A stretch of DNA of 64,000 nucleotides from CALAED01 sp036555725 (GCA_036555725.1 DATBKU010000115.1:1-64000), one strand, 5' to 3'; numbered from the stretch's first letter, positions 17,589 to 26,514 are shown. Notes: generated from the sequence alone by a model not told the origin. Program-made: numbers and translations.

Positions 17589-18472
17589 CCTGTCTCGCGG
17601 ATTGATGGGAGCGGGCCTGGGGTTTCGTGGCTGAGCAAGGCGGTAAGGGCCGTGGTGTCCCGTGTGGTGGTGATACCCGGGCGGATCGGCCGGCTGGTGG
17701 CCGCGGCGAGGAGGAACACTGCGCCGCAGAGCACGGTCACGGTGGCGCCGGTGGCGAGGCGGTAGTGCAGGGAGATTTCCAGCCCGGCGAGCCCGGCCGC
17801 CGCGCCGAGACAGGCGCCGAGCGGCGCCGCGACCGCGATCCGCCGGGTCCACAGCAGGGCGGCGCCGGCGGGTCCGATCAGCAGGGCGAGCGGCAGCACC
17901 GCGCCGACGGCAGGCACGGCGGTGGCGACGATAACGGCGATGGCAGCGCGAAGCGTTGTCTCCAGTGCGCGCACCGGGTAGCCGGCGGCGCGCATGGTGG
18001 CCGGGTCGAACGCCCCGTACAACAGCTCCTTGCCGAACAGCGCAAGCAGGACGACGACGAGGGTGAGCGTGGCGGCCGAGACGGCGAGGTCACGGGTGGT
18101 CACGGTGAGCGGTGAGCCGACCAGGGCGGCCGCGAGGTCCTTGCTGAATCCGTGCGATGCGGAGGCGAGGACGACACCGATCGCGAGCGCGCAGCCCGCC
18201 ATCACTCCGGTCACGGTGGTACGGCTGCGGCCCGACGGCAGGGTGACGACGGCCGCGGAGGTCACCGCGGCGCCCAACACGGGGCTCTGCCCGGTGACGG
18301 CGGCGAGCAGGATGCCGGGGAATGCGGCGTGGCCGACCGTCTCGGTGTAGAACGCCAGCCGCCGCAGCACGACCTGAACGCCGAGCGCACCGCAGGCCGC
18401 ACCGGCCAGGACCAGCTCCACACCCGCCCGGCCAGTGAAGCCGGTGAACCCGTTCGCCGGCAAAGCACTCAT
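17585..18472 (-). CDS. Metal ABC transporter permease (ZnuB/MntB family), orphan copy
   Basis: Membrane permease of the ABC-3 family, 295 aa with about eight or nine helices. Family features are QVVLRRLAFYTETVGHAAFPG near the N-terminus, GFSKDLAAALVG, and the GAVLPLALLIGPAGAA segment. There is no ATPase or binding protein beside it; the full transporter lies 5 kb away on the other strand, so this may be an alternative permease sharing those subunits. The ATG at 18472 is chosen at the conserved N-terminus. A Fur/Zur-like box lies about 20 bp upstream. It is coupled to the 131-aa gene downstream. Confidence 0.88.
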   Translation of the reverse strand: MSALPANGFTGFTGRAGVELVLAGAACGALGVQVVLRRLAFYTETVGHAAFPGILLAAVTGQSPVLGAAVTSAAVVTLPSGRSRTTVTGVMAGCALAIGVVLASASHGFSKDLAAALVGSPLTVTTRDLAVSAATLTLVVVLLALFGKELLYGAFDPATMRAAGYPVRALETTLRAAIAVIVATAVPAVGAVLPLALLIGPAGAALLWTRRIAVAAPLGACLGAAAGLAGLEISLHYRLATGATVTVLCGAVFLLAAATSRPIRPGITTTRDTTALTALLSHETPGPLPSIRETG

Positions 18473-18485
18473 CAAACCACTCCGG

Positions 18486-18508
18486 AAGAAACGGTTTTCA
18501 TTCTCACA
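18486..18508. promoter_or_regulatory. Candidate Zur/Fur-family operator upstream of orphan permease
   Basis: GAAACGGTTTTCATTCTCA resembles the GAAAnnnTTTTCAT pattern of actinobacterial Zur sites. It lies between the divergent permease (start 18472) and UPF0718 gene (start 18658), so it could control either. Related sequences occur at 21702-21718 and 22846-22860. Confidence 0.45.
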
Positions 18509-18657
18509 ATAGGGGTTGCCTATACGCAAGGGCGGTGCGGAGAGAGCACGGAATGAGATCGTCCGTCGGCAGGACGCGAAGTTCAGGTCGGCGCATCGGC
18601 TACTCCTCTTGGGCGAATGGGGCTTGTGGGGCGTGGGTGTTTGGGACGATTGCGGTC

Positions 18658-19713
18658 ATGACCGACCGCGCCGCCTTTCGGACGGCCAGTCACGATGCCT
18701 TCGGAAACCTCGGCGATGAGGACGTCCTGCCTCCCCATGACTGGGCGCCGGGGCGTCCGCCCAACCTGCGGATCCGGGTGATCTGGGTTGCCGCGCTGAT
18801 CGTCACGGTCCTTGCGCTCGGGCGCCTGTACGTCGCGCCGCACGTGCAGGTTCAGGTGGTGCAGGCGTGGACCACGGTGTTCCTGGCGATCTGCGTGCAG
18901 GCGCTGCCATTCCTGATCTTCGGGGTGACGTTGTCGGCGGCGATCACCGTGTTCGTGCCGCCGGGATTCTGGGCGCGGGCGTTGCCGCGCCGTCCGGCCG
19001 TCGCGGTGCCGGTCGCGGGCGCGGCGGGCGCGGTGCTGCCTGGGTGTGAGTGCGCGTCGGTGCCGGTGGCGGGCGGGCTCATGGCGCGCGGCGTGGCGCC
19101 GGCGGCGGCGTTGGCGTTCTTGCTGGCGGCGCCGGCGATCAACCCGGTGGTGCTGGTGGCCACCGCGGTCGCCTTCCCGGGACGGCCGGAGATGGTGGTG
19201 GCCCGGTTCGGCGCGTCGTTGGCGACCTCGGTGCTGGCCGGCTGGGTATGGGCGGCGTTCGGCCGCACCGAGTGGCTGCGTATCCCGGCCCGCCCGGCCG
19301 TCGGCGGCGACCGCCGGTGGGACGCCTTCCGGCAGGCGATCCGGCACGACCTGATGCACGCCGGGGGCTTCCTGGTGGTGGGCGGCGCGGCGGCGGCCAC
19401 CCTGAACGTGGCGGTGCCGCCCGGCTGGGTCTCCGGCCTCGCCGGCATCCCGGTCGTCTCGGTCCTGGTATTGGCGGTGCTCGCCGTGCTGCTGTCGGTG
19501 TGCTCGGAGGCCGACGCGTTCGTCGCCTCCAGCCTCACCGCGTTCCCGTCCACCGCGAAGCTGGCGTTCATGGTGGTGGGCCCGATGGTCGACTTGAAGC
19601 TGATCGCCCTGCAGTCGGCCACCTTCGGACCTCGTTTCGCCGTCCGCTTCATTCCGCTGACCTTCGCGCTGGCCGTCGCGGTCAGCGCCCTCGCGGGGTG
19701 GACGCTGTTGTGA
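18658..19713 (+). CDS. UPF0718 family permease (ArsP-like fold)
   Basis: A 351-aa integral membrane protein with about ten helices. The family signature is the Cys pair in GAVLPGCECASVPVAGGL, followed by the polar AAPAINP segment and a second-half CSEADAFVASS motif. These permeases are predicted exporters, often paired with a TIGR03943 protein and found near zinc- or iron-regulated genes. The ATG at 18658 precedes a 40-residue polar N-terminus. Its stop overlaps the GTG of the TIGR03943 gene (GTGA). It diverges from the orphan znuB-like gene, and a Zur-like box lies between them. Substrate unknown; metal-linked by context. Confidence 0.85.
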   Translation: MTDRAAFRTASHDAFGNLGDEDVLPPHDWAPGRPPNLRIRVIWVAALIVTVLALGRLYVAPHVQVQVVQAWTTVFLAICVQALPFLIFGVTLSAAITVFVPPGFWARALPRRPAVAVPVAGAAGAVLPGCECASVPVAGGLMARGVAPAAALAFLLAAPAINPVVLVATAVAFPGRPEMVVARFGASLATSVLAGWVWAAFGRTEWLRIPARPAVGGDRRWDAFRQAIRHDLMHAGGFLVVGGAAAATLNVAVPPGWVSGLAGIPVVSVLVLAVLAVLLSVCSEADAFVASSLTAFPSTAKLAFMVVGPMVDLKLIALQSATFGPRFAVRFIPLTFALAVAVSALAGWTLL

Positions 19714-20519
19714 AGAAGACCATCCAGAACCTGCTGCTCATGCTGATCGGGGTCGCGTTGCTGCGCATCACCGTGGTCAGCGGCGAGTACCTCAACTATG
19801 TGCGGCCTGCCTTCCGCATCCTGCTGATCGCCACCGCAGTGATCATGCTGCTGCTCGGCGCCGTGGGCATCTGGATCGACGCCCGCACCCCCGACCAGGA
19901 CGAGCAAGACAGCCGCCATGACAGCAACGTCAACGGCGGCGGCCACGGCTATGCGGATGGTCTCGCCGATCACGACAGCCACCATCACGGGCCGGATCAC
20001 GGGCACAGTCACAAGGCGGGCGCGCCGCGGACGGCGTGGCTGTTGTTCCTGCCGGTACTCGCCATCTTCCTGATCGCCCCGCCCGCGCTCGGGTCCTTCA
20101 CCGCGTCCCGGGCCACGGCCCGTTCCGCTCCCGCCGCCGCGCCGCCCAGCAAGGGTTACGCCCCGCTTCCGGACGGCTCGCCCGTCCCAATGAGCATCAG
20201 CGAGTACATCGGGCGCGCGTTCGCCCCCCACGACGGGCTCCCCGCCACCCTCCCGGGCCACCGGGTCGTGCTGACCGGATTCGTCATGCCGAGCGGGCAG
20301 GGCCGCTGGTACCTGGCCCGGTTGCACATCGCCTGCTGTGCCGCCGACGCCTTCGCCATGCAGGTCAGCGTGCGTGGCGCCGCGATGCCGCCGAAGGACA
20401 GCTGGGTGCAGGTGACCGGCGCATGGACGCCCCCGCCCAAGACCAACCGCACCATCGTCCAGCCCATCGCCGCACTCGCCGTAAGCCGCATCCCCAAACC
20501 CCACGACCCATATGAATGA
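19710..20519 (+). CDS. TIGR03943 family putative permease subunit
   Basis: A 269-aa membrane protein with two N-terminal helices (about 5-25 and 33-55), a His/Asp-rich loop near residues 80-105 (DHDSHHHGPDHGHSH) that is a likely metal-binding site, a third helix (about 110-130), and an extracytoplasmic C-terminal domain. That domain carries the conserved HIACCAADA motif and the VTGAW segment. This is the usual partner of UPF0718 permeases. The GTG start overlaps the upstream stop (GTGA), which fixes it. The His-rich loop and nearby Fur-family regulators point to zinc or a similar metal, but transport has to be assumed from the family. Confidence 0.88.
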   Translation: MKKTIQNLLLMLIGVALLRITVVSGEYLNYVRPAFRILLIATAVIMLLLGAVGIWIDARTPDQDEQDSRHDSNVNGGGHGYADGLADHDSHHHGPDHGHSHKAGAPRTAWLLFLPVLAIFLIAPPALGSFTASRATARSAPAAAPPSKGYAPLPDGSPVPMSISEYIGRAFAPHDGLPATLPGHRVVLTGFVMPSGQGRWYLARLHIACCAADAFAMQVSVRGAAMPPKDSWVQVTGAWTPPPKTNRTIVQPIAALAVSRIPKPHDPYE

Positions 20520-20560
20520 CTGCGAGGGCGCCCGTCCTGCACTGGCAACCCTGCGGTTGC

Positions 20561-21541
20561 TCAGATTCCGGGGGTGGCGCCGGTTGCGGGTAGCGCGTGC
20601 GGGCCGAGCGTGAAGCCAGGATCGATCTGGGTGGCGAGGTCGTGGCCAGTGGCGCGGTTGGCCCAGGCTACGGCGTTCTTGAGATGGAACTCGGCGGCCT
20701 GGCGAGTGTACTTCAGCCAGTCCTTGTCGCGAGCGTCAACGTCCGCCCGCATGGTGGCCAGCGCGGCACGGTCATTGTCGGCGAGGTCGGCGAGGGTGCA
20801 GGGACGCCCTTGTTCCATGGCGCGTACGGCGGTGGATTGGCCGACACAGCACACCAAGGCGCCGCCGACATGTTCGCGGAGGAAGGCGACATCGCCGTCG
20901 CCTGCCACCTTGTTGCCGACGACGGCGATGGCCACGTCGTGGTCGGCGGCGTAGTCGGTGTACTGCCGGTAGACGGCCACTCCTTTGCGGGTGGGCTCGA
21001 CGACCAGGAACATCAGGTCGAATCGAGTGAACAGGCCGGAGGCGAACGTGTCGGCCCCGGCGGTCATGTCGACCACGACGTACTCGCCTGGCCCATCGAC
21101 CAGATGGTTGAGGTACAACTCGACCGCCCCGGTCTTGGCGTGGTAGCACGCCACCCCGAGGTCTTCCTCTTCGAAGTGGCCGGTCACCATCAGCCTGGCT
21201 CCTGCGGCGGCTACGGACAGGCCGGACTGGATCGGGTCGTCGCCGCCGACGCGCAGTAGCCGGGAGCCGCGGCCGGGCGGTGTGGTCTTGACCATCGCTT
21301 CGGCCGAAGCGATCAGCGGGTTGTCCCCGCGCAGGTACTCCTTGATCTTGGGCAGGTGCTCGCCCAGTGCCGGAACGGCGGCCGCTTCGTCATCGGTCAG
21401 CCCCAGGGCGACGCCGAGGTGCTGGTTGATGTCGGCGTCGATCGCCACCACCGGCGCCCCCACCCCCACCAGGTGCCGTACGAACAACGACGACAACGTC
21501 GTTTTGCCGCTGCCACCTTTTCCCACGAACGCGATCTTCAC
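20561..21541 (-). CDS. cooC: CooC-like nickel/CO-dehydrogenase maturation ATPase
   Basis: A 326-aa P-loop ATPase of the SIMIBI/MinD class. It has the deviant Walker A GKGGSGKTTLS at the N-terminus, DADINQHLG, VVVDMTAGADTF at the switch II/Walker B region and VGNKVAG for base recognition, with a CC pair near residue 240 (ALVCCVGQS) where CooC proteins carry the Cys motif. The family inserts nickel into CO dehydrogenase. No CODH gene is present here, and the setting among Fur regulators and metal transporters suggests a more general metal-chaperone role. GTG at 21541 is the only reasonable start, with GGAGGA 3 nt upstream, which is unusually close. Confidence 0.82.
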   Translation of the reverse strand: MKIAFVGKGGSGKTTLSSLFVRHLVGVGAPVVAIDADINQHLGVALGLTDDEAAAVPALGEHLPKIKEYLRGDNPLIASAEAMVKTTPPGRGSRLLRVGGDDPIQSGLSVAAAGARLMVTGHFEEEDLGVACYHAKTGAVELYLNHLVDGPGEYVVVDMTAGADTFASGLFTRFDLMFLVVEPTRKGVAVYRQYTDYAADHDVAIAVVGNKVAGDGDVAFLREHVGGALVCCVGQSTAVRAMEQGRPCTLADLADNDRAALATMRADVDARDKDWLKYTRQAAEFHLKNAVAWANRATGHDLATQIDPGFTLGPHALPATGATPGI

Positions 21542-21701
21542 ATGTCCTCCCGAATCGGTGACTGCGACGTATCGGCTCCGAGTCCGGGCGGCGTTCAACC
21601 TAGGGTTACGGAGCGTGCCCATGAGTGTTGTCGCCCGGGTCTGGTCGCGTCCATGGAACCCGGTTCTGTGGACAACACCCCGTGCACGGCCCATCGAAAG
21701 C

Positions 21702-21718
21702 GGAAACCGTTTCCATCT
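21702..21718. promoter_or_regulatory. Candidate Zur/Fur-family operator upstream of cooC-like gene
   Basis: GGAAACCGTTTCC is a near-perfect inverted repeat followed by ATCT, similar to the boxes at 18488 and 22848. It lies 160 bp before the cooC-like GTG and 70 bp after the first Fur gene ends. Confidence 0.4.
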
Positions 21719-21787
21719 AGAATCGTGTGACAGGACGGCACCGCGACGGCAGCGCACACGACCTGGCTTTGCGGACTGAAAGGCCCT

Positions 21788-22246
21788 TTACGTTCGGCTG
21801 CGGGCGCAGTCGGGGCACAGACCGAAGATCTCCAGGGTGTGGTCGATGTCCACATAGCCGGCTTCGGCCGCGACCTTGTCGGCCCAGCGTTCGACCGCGC
21901 GTCCTTCGACCTCGACGCTGCGTCCACACGACCGGCAGGTCACGTGGTGGTGATGGGAGACGGTCTCACACCTGCGGTAGAGGGTTTCGCCGCCCGCGTC
22001 GCGGATGGTGTCCACGCTGCCGTCTTCGGCCAACACCTGCAGATGCCGGTACACGGTGGTCAGCCCGATGCGTTCGCCCCTGCGGCGCAGTTCGGCATGG
22101 ATGTCCTGGGCGCTGGAGAACGCGGGCAGATCGGCGAGGACGGCGGTCAGCGCCCCGGCCTGCCGGGTCCCCCGCACCCGGGTGCCGCGGACTTCCGGCT
22201 GTGGTGCCGTCGAGTGCGCTCCGTGTCCGTCGTTCATCATGTCCAT
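21788..22246 (-). CDS. Fur-family metalloregulator (Zur-like), downstream copy
   Basis: A 152-aa repressor. The winged helix (about 20-85) includes SSAQDIHAELRRRGERIGLTTVYRHLQ, the Fur recognition helix. Regulatory metal ligands are visible in SHHHHVTCRSCGRSVEV, and the structural zinc Cys pairs are CRSC and CPDC (LCPDCARS). It lies 40 bp after a second Fur-family gene on the same strand. One of the two is probably the zinc sensor for the znu-like operon. Which metal each senses cannot be read from the ligands alone. ATGs at 22240 and 22237 are equally possible starts. Confidence 0.9.
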   Translation of the reverse strand: MDMMNDGHGAHSTAPQPEVRGTRVRGTRQAGALTAVLADLPAFSSAQDIHAELRRRGERIGLTTVYRHLQVLAEDGSVDTIRDAGGETLYRRCETVSHHHHVTCRSCGRSVEVEGRAVERWADKVAAEAGYVDIDHTLEIFGLCPDCARSRT

Positions 22247-22285
22247 GGTCGCACGCAACAATGGCAATCGAACCAGCCGGCCTAA

Positions 22286-22825
22286 TCAATCCACCCGACC
22301 GGTGTTGTCTCGTCCGGAGCGCAGGCAGTTGCCGCATACGCCGGGCACGTCGGCGTCGCGTAGGTCGGGTGCGAAGTCGGCCTCGGAACAGAGGCGCGCC
22401 AGCCATCGATCTTCATCAGCCACCGGATGGTCCTGAACGGTTCCGCAGCGACGGCAGACCAGATGGTAGTGCCGGCCAAGGGTGCAGCACCGGTAGCGAG
22501 TCTCCCCGTCGCTTTCGAACACATGCAGCAGTCCGCCCTCGGCGAGTGCGGACAGGGTCCGATACACCGTCGACATGCCGATCCGCCGCCCGGCGCCGAC
22601 CATCTCGACGTACAACTCGTGCGCGCTGACCGGCCGCTGCCGGCGCCCGAGCGCCTCAAGCACCTGACGGCGGCGCGGGGTCGGCGACAGTCCCGCCGCC
22701 CGCAGTAGTGCGGCGATCTCATCACCGATCTCATCGCCGTTCGCGCCACCGGATGGCCGGGACGCCGCGGCCGGGTGCCGTCCCACGCTTCGACCGTACG
22801 TATCGAAATCGATATTGACAACCAT
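22286..22825 (-). CDS. Fur-family metalloregulator, upstream copy next to znuA-like gene
   Basis: A 179-aa Fur protein with a 35-aa polar N-terminal extension. The winged helix (about 35-110) contains PTPRRRQVLEAL and MSTVYRTLSALAEGG. The metal-binding half has GRHYHLVCRRCGTVQDH and VCGNCLRS, giving two CxxC pairs for structural zinc. It diverges from the znuA-like gene across a 64-bp region that holds a Zur/Fur-like box, so it probably represses that operon and itself. Tandem Fur paralogues are a notable feature of this locus. Confidence 0.9.
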   Translation of the reverse strand: MVVNIDFDTYGRSVGRHPAAASRPSGGANGDEIGDEIAALLRAAGLSPTPRRRQVLEALGRRQRPVSAHELYVEMVGAGRRIGMSTVYRTLSALAEGGLLHVFESDGETRYRCCTLGRHYHLVCRRCGTVQDHPVADEDRWLARLCSEADFAPDLRDADVPGVCGNCLRSGRDNTGRVD

Positions 22826-22845
22826 TTCCGATATAGATGACGATG

Positions 22846-22860
22846 GAACCGGTTTTCATT
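22846..22860. promoter_or_regulatory. Candidate Zur/Fur-family operator in the divergent fur/znuA region
   Basis: GAACCGGTTTTCATT lies 30 bp before the znuA-like GTG and 21 bp from the Fur gene start. It shares CGGTTTTCATT with the box at 18488 except for one base. Its position is ideal for repression of both genes. Confidence 0.5.
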
Positions 22861-22889
22861 GCGGTTAAGGTGATCATTGAGGAGACACG

Positions 22890-23858
22890 GTGCGTATCCG
22901 TCTACCGCGCCCCACCCGGCCCGTCTTGTCCGTCCCGCCGGTGATCGCCGTTCTGCTCGCGATCACTACGGCCTGCGGCGGCTCTGACGCGGCGAGCAGC
23001 ACGGACAAGACCGGCGGCGGCGAGACGCTGAAGGTCGTGGCCACCACCACGCAGGTGGCCGACTTCGCCCGCAACATCGGCGGCGCCAAGGTCAACGTCA
23101 CCCAGATCCTGAAACCCAACGTCGACCCGCACGACTACGAGCCGTCCCCCGCCGACATCCAGGCGGTCGCGCAGGCCGACATCGTGGTGGAGAACGGTGT
23201 CGGGCTGGAGAAGTGGCTGGATGAGGTCATCTCCTCCTCCGGCTTCGACGGCGCCACGGTCGACACCAGCAAGGGCGTCACGATCATCCCCGGCGACGGG
23301 TCGGCGGAGGAGAAGGCCGGCGACCCGCACATCTGGCAGAGCCCGAAGAACGCCGAGATCATGGCCCGCAACATCGCCACGGGACTCGACGCCGCCGACC
23401 CCGCGGACAAGGCGTACTTCGACCAGAACCTCGCAACCTACAGCCGCAAGCTGGACCAGCTCGACGCCTGGATCACCCAGCAGATCAACTCGGTGCCCAC
23501 CGATCAGCGCAAGCTGGTCACCAACCACGACGCGTTCCACTATTACGTCGACCGCTACCACCTGACGTTCGTCGGGTCGATCATCCCGAGCTTCGACACC
23601 TCTGCCGAGCTGTCCGGCAAGTCGGTGTCCGATCTAGTCGCCAAGATCAAGTCCACCGGGGTGAAGGCGATCTTCTCCGAGTCGTCGCTGCCGCCCAAGA
23701 CCGCCGAGGCCATCGGCCGGCAGGCGGGCGTGAAGGTCGAGGCCGGTGAGGACTCCCTGTACGGCGACACGCTCGGCCCGGCGGGCTCGCCCGGCGCCAC
23801 CTACATCGACATGGAGCGCCACAACACCACCACCATCGTCACCGCACTCAAAGGCTGA
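22890..23858 (+). CDS. znuA: Metal ABC transporter substrate-binding lipoprotein (ZnuA/MntA-like)
   Basis: Cluster A-I solute-binding protein of 322 aa. A signal peptide ends in ITTAC, the lipobox Cys near residue 29. Metal ligands expected for the family are visible: His in PNVDPHDYEPSP, His in GDPHIWQSP, His in NHDAFHYY and the acidic residue in the late EDSLYGDTLG region. The His-rich loop of many ZnuA proteins is missing, so zinc versus manganese is open; zinc is favoured by the Zur-like box and neighbours. GAGGAG 5 nt before the GTG at 22890 decides the start. It is the first gene of a four-gene transporter operon. Confidence 0.9.
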   Translation: MRIRLPRPTRPVLSVPPVIAVLLAITTACGGSDAASSTDKTGGGETLKVVATTTQVADFARNIGGAKVNVTQILKPNVDPHDYEPSPADIQAVAQADIVVENGVGLEKWLDEVISSSGFDGATVDTSKGVTIIPGDGSAEEKAGDPHIWQSPKNAEIMARNIATGLDAADPADKAYFDQNLATYSRKLDQLDAWITQQINSVPTDQRKLVTNHDAFHYYVDRYHLTFVGSIIPSFDTSAELSGKSVSDLVAKIKSTGVKAIFSESSLPPKTAEAIGRQAGVKVEAGEDSLYGDTLGPAGSPGATYIDMERHNTTTIVTALKG

Positions 23859-23863
23859 CACCC

Positions 23864-24748
23864 ATGCGCGACGACAGGCCCGACGACATGGCCGACGACA
23901 TGGCCAACGCCCAAAATGACGGCGGTGGTTACGCTGCCGATCGCAGGTCCGCGTCCGATGACCCGACCCCAGAAGCGGCCCCGGATGCGGCGCCCGTCGT
24001 AGCGCCGGCGCTGGAGTTGGACGGCGTGGGCGTCACCTACGGCCCGGCGCCGGCGCTGGAGAACATCGACGCCGCGGTGGCGGAGGGCGAGGCGGTGGCG
24101 CTGATCGGCCCGAACGGCGCCGGCAAGTCCACCCTGATCAAGGCGATCCTCGGGCTGGTACCGCTTGCCTCCGGCCGGATCACCGTACTCGGCGAGCGAC
24201 CCGCACGGGCCCGCCGCCACGTGGCGTACGTCCCGCAGGCCGACACCCTGGACCCGGAGTTCCCGATTTCGGTCGGGCAAGTCGTGATGATGGGCCGCTA
24301 CCGGCGCATCGGCTGGCTGCGCCGCCCTAAGACAGCCGACCGCCAAGCCGTCCGCGGCGCGTTGGAGCGGGTGGGGCTGGCCGCACTGGCCCGCCGTCGG
24401 TTCGGCACGCTGTCGGGCGGGCAGCGGCAGCGTGCGCTGCTGGCCCGCGCGATCGCCGCCGAGCCCCGCCTGCTGCTGCTGGACGAGCCGTTCAACGGGG
24501 TCGACGCGGTCAGCGAACAAGCCCTCCTCGACGCGATCGCCGCCCTCAAGCAGGCCGGCGCCGCGGTGGTGCTCGCCACGCACGACCTCGCGCTCGCGCA
24601 CCTGGCGTGTGAGGAGGTGTGCCTGCTGAACCGGCGGCAGTACGGCTTTGGCCCCACCAACCTCACCCTCACCCCGGACCGGCTGCGGGAGACCTACGGC
24701 GGGCACGCTCTCGAGCTGCGCGGCGACCGAGTCATCGTCGCCCACTAA
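23864..24748 (+). CDS. znuC: Metal ABC transporter ATP-binding protein (ZnuC-like)
   Basis: ATPase of the znu-like importer, 294 aa. After an unusual 48-aa acidic, Asp-rich N-terminal extension it has Walker A GPNGAGKST, the ABC signature LSGGQRQR, Walker B LLLLDEP and the switch His in ATHDLAL. The extension includes several Met-Asp repeats (DDMADDMAN), so a later start is conceivable, but no better ribosome-binding site is seen. It starts 5 bp after the binding-protein gene and is followed 12 bp later by the first permease. Confidence 0.9.
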   Translation: MRDDRPDDMADDMANAQNDGGGYAADRRSASDDPTPEAAPDAAPVVAPALELDGVGVTYGPAPALENIDAAVAEGEAVALIGPNGAGKSTLIKAILGLVPLASGRITVLGERPARARRHVAYVPQADTLDPEFPISVGQVVMMGRYRRIGWLRRPKTADRQAVRGALERVGLAALARRRFGTLSGGQRQRALLARAIAAEPRLLLLDEPFNGVDAVSEQALLDAIAALKQAGAAVVLATHDLALAHLACEEVCLLNRRQYGFGPTNLTLTPDRLRETYGGHALELRGDRVIVAH

Positions 24749-24760
24749 AGCGGGCCACTG

Positions 24761-25687
24761 ATGGACGTCCTCTCCGACCTCTTGATCGAGCCGTTCTCCG
24801 TGCCGTTCATGGCGCGGGCGCTCGCCGAACTGCTCATCCTGGGAGCGCTGGCCGGGACCGTCGGGGTGCTGATCGTGTTGCGGCGGCTGGCGTTCATGAC
24901 CGACGCGCTCACCCACACCGTCTTCCCCGGCGTCGTGATCGGCTACCTGGCCTCCGGGGAGGGCGGCATCTTCTGGGGGGCGCTGGCCGCCGGGGTCGCC
25001 ACGGCGGTGTTGCTGACCTGGCTCACCCGGCACCGCGCGGTCGCCGAGGACACCGCGCTGGCGGTACTGCTCACCACGTTCTTCGCCGTCGGCGTCGTGC
25101 TCGTCTCCCGCCAATCCGGCTATACCGCGGACCTGACCGCGTTCCTGTTCGGCAGGATTCTCACCGTCACCTCCCAGCAGCTCGCCCAGACCCTGGCCGT
25201 GACGGTCGCGGTCGTAGTCACCTTGACGGTGTTGCGCCGCCCGCTGCTGGCGCGGGCCTTCGACCCCGGTGGCGCCTGGGCGGCCGGCTACCGGATCGGC
25301 CTGCTCGACCTGGTCACCAACGGCATCATCGCCCTGGTCGTGGTCGCCTCGGTCCGCGCGGTCGGCACCATCTTGGTGATCGCGCTGCTGATCGTGCCCG
25401 CCGCCACCGCCCGCGTGTTGTCGGCCCGGCTCGCCGTCATCATCCCCACAGCGGCCGTTGTCGGCGCGCTCGGCGGCTGGCTCGGGCTGGCCGCCAGCTG
25501 GGAGGCCTCCATCCACCATGGGCTGCGGCTCGCCTCCGGCGGAACGGTGGTCCTCGTCCTCGTCGCCTGCTACGCCGCCGCCCTCGCCGCCACCTACACT
25601 GTGACGGCCGTACGGCGGCTGCGCCCACACGTGCGTACGAGATCCCCGCGTACGAAACCGGAGGCAGCGCAACGGGGGGTGTCGTGA
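24761..25687 (+). CDS. znuB: Metal ABC transporter permease (ZnuB-like), first copy
   Basis: ABC-3 family permease of 308 aa with about eight helices. Family motifs include VLIVLRRLAFMTDALTHTVFPG, the AEDTALAVLLTTFFAVG loop and ILVIALLIVPAATARV. A polar, Arg-rich C-terminal tail (about 285-308) is cytoplasmic. It lies in the znu-like operon between the ATPase and a second permease whose GTG overlaps its TGA. Two different permeases in one operon suggest a heterodimeric membrane core. Confidence 0.9.
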   Translation: MDVLSDLLIEPFSVPFMARALAELLILGALAGTVGVLIVLRRLAFMTDALTHTVFPGVVIGYLASGEGGIFWGALAAGVATAVLLTWLTRHRAVAEDTALAVLLTTFFAVGVVLVSRQSGYTADLTAFLFGRILTVTSQQLAQTLAVTVAVVVTLTVLRRPLLARAFDPGGAWAAGYRIGLLDLVTNGIIALVVVASVRAVGTILVIALLIVPAATARVLSARLAVIIPTAAVVGALGGWLGLAASWEASIHHGLRLASGGTVVLVLVACYAAALAATYTVTAVRRLRPHVRTRSPRTKPEAAQRGVS

Positions 25688-26514
25688 CCGCCGTCGACCT
25701 CGCGATCGCCGAGGCGGCGCTGCTCGGCGCCGTCGGAGGCCTGATCAGCGTGCAGATCGTGCTGCGGCGGCTGCCGTTCTTCACCCTCGCCATGTCCCAC
25801 GCCACCTTCCCCGGCGTGGTGCTGGCCGCCATCGCCGGGGTGAACCTGTACGCCGGGGCCGGGCTGTTCGGCGTACTGATCGTGGCCGGTGTGCTGGCCC
25901 TGTCGCGCCGCCCCGAGGCGGACACCACCACCGCCATCGGCATCATGCTTTCGGCCGGGTTCGCGCTCGGTGTCGTGCTGCTGTCCGCACGCGACGGGTT
26001 CACCAAGGACCTCACCGCCTACACCGTCGGCCAGATCCTCACCGTGACCAATTCCGACCTGGCCGCACTGGCGGTGGTGACGGCACTCGTCGCCGCACTG
26101 CTCACCATCGCGGGCCGGCAGCTCACCTTTCGCGCCTTCGACCCCACCGGCTACACCGCCGCCGGATACCGGCCCGCCCTGCTCGACATCGCGCTGCTGC
26201 TCGCGGTCGAGGCCGTCATCGTCGTCGCCGTCCCCGCCGTCGGCGTCATCCTCGCCGTCGCCGTCCTCGTCGCCCCCGCCGCCATCGCCCGCCTGTGGTC
26301 CTCTCGCATCGCCGTCATGACCGCCATCGGCCTAGTCGCGGGCGCCGCCTGCGGGCTCACCGGAGTGCTCGTCTCCGCCCGGTACGACATCGCCGCCGGT
26401 GGCGCCATCGCCCTCACCATCGGCGCCGTGTTCACACTCTCCCTGGCCGCCGACGCCGTACTGCGGGCCGTGGCGACCCGGCGACCGGCGACGGCCCCAC
26501 CACCGCCGTCCTGA
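25684..26514 (+). CDS. Metal ABC transporter permease (ZnuB-like), second copy
   Basis: ABC-3 family permease of 276 aa, about eight helices. It shares the SVQIVLRRLPFFTLAMSHATFPG N-terminal signature, DGFTKDLTAYTVGQ, and the VGVILAVAVLVAPAAIARL segment with its neighbour, but it is closer in style to the orphan permease at 17585-18472 (both have GFxKDL). GTG at 25684 overlaps the TGA of the first permease (GTGA). It is the last gene of the operon; a 7-bp-stem hairpin without a T-run follows at 26526-26544. Confidence 0.9.
   Translation: MTAVDLAIAEAALLGAVGGLISVQIVLRRLPFFTLAMSHATFPGVVLAAIAGVNLYAGAGLFGVLIVAGVLALSRRPEADTTTAIGIMLSAGFALGVVLLSARDGFTKDLTAYTVGQILTVTNSDLAALAVVTALVAALLTIAGRQLTFRAFDPTGYTAAGYRPALLDIALLLAVEAVIVVAVPAVGVILAVAVLVAPAAIARLWSSRIAVMTAIGLVAGAACGLTGVLVSARYDIAAGGAIALTIGAVFTLSLAADAVLRAVATRRPATAPPPPS

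Noticed and set aside
23801..25672. A 623-codon minus-strand frame across the znuC/znuB-like genes
   Set aside because: Gly/Asp/Gln-rich shadow with no motif; the plus-strand transporter genes are clear.
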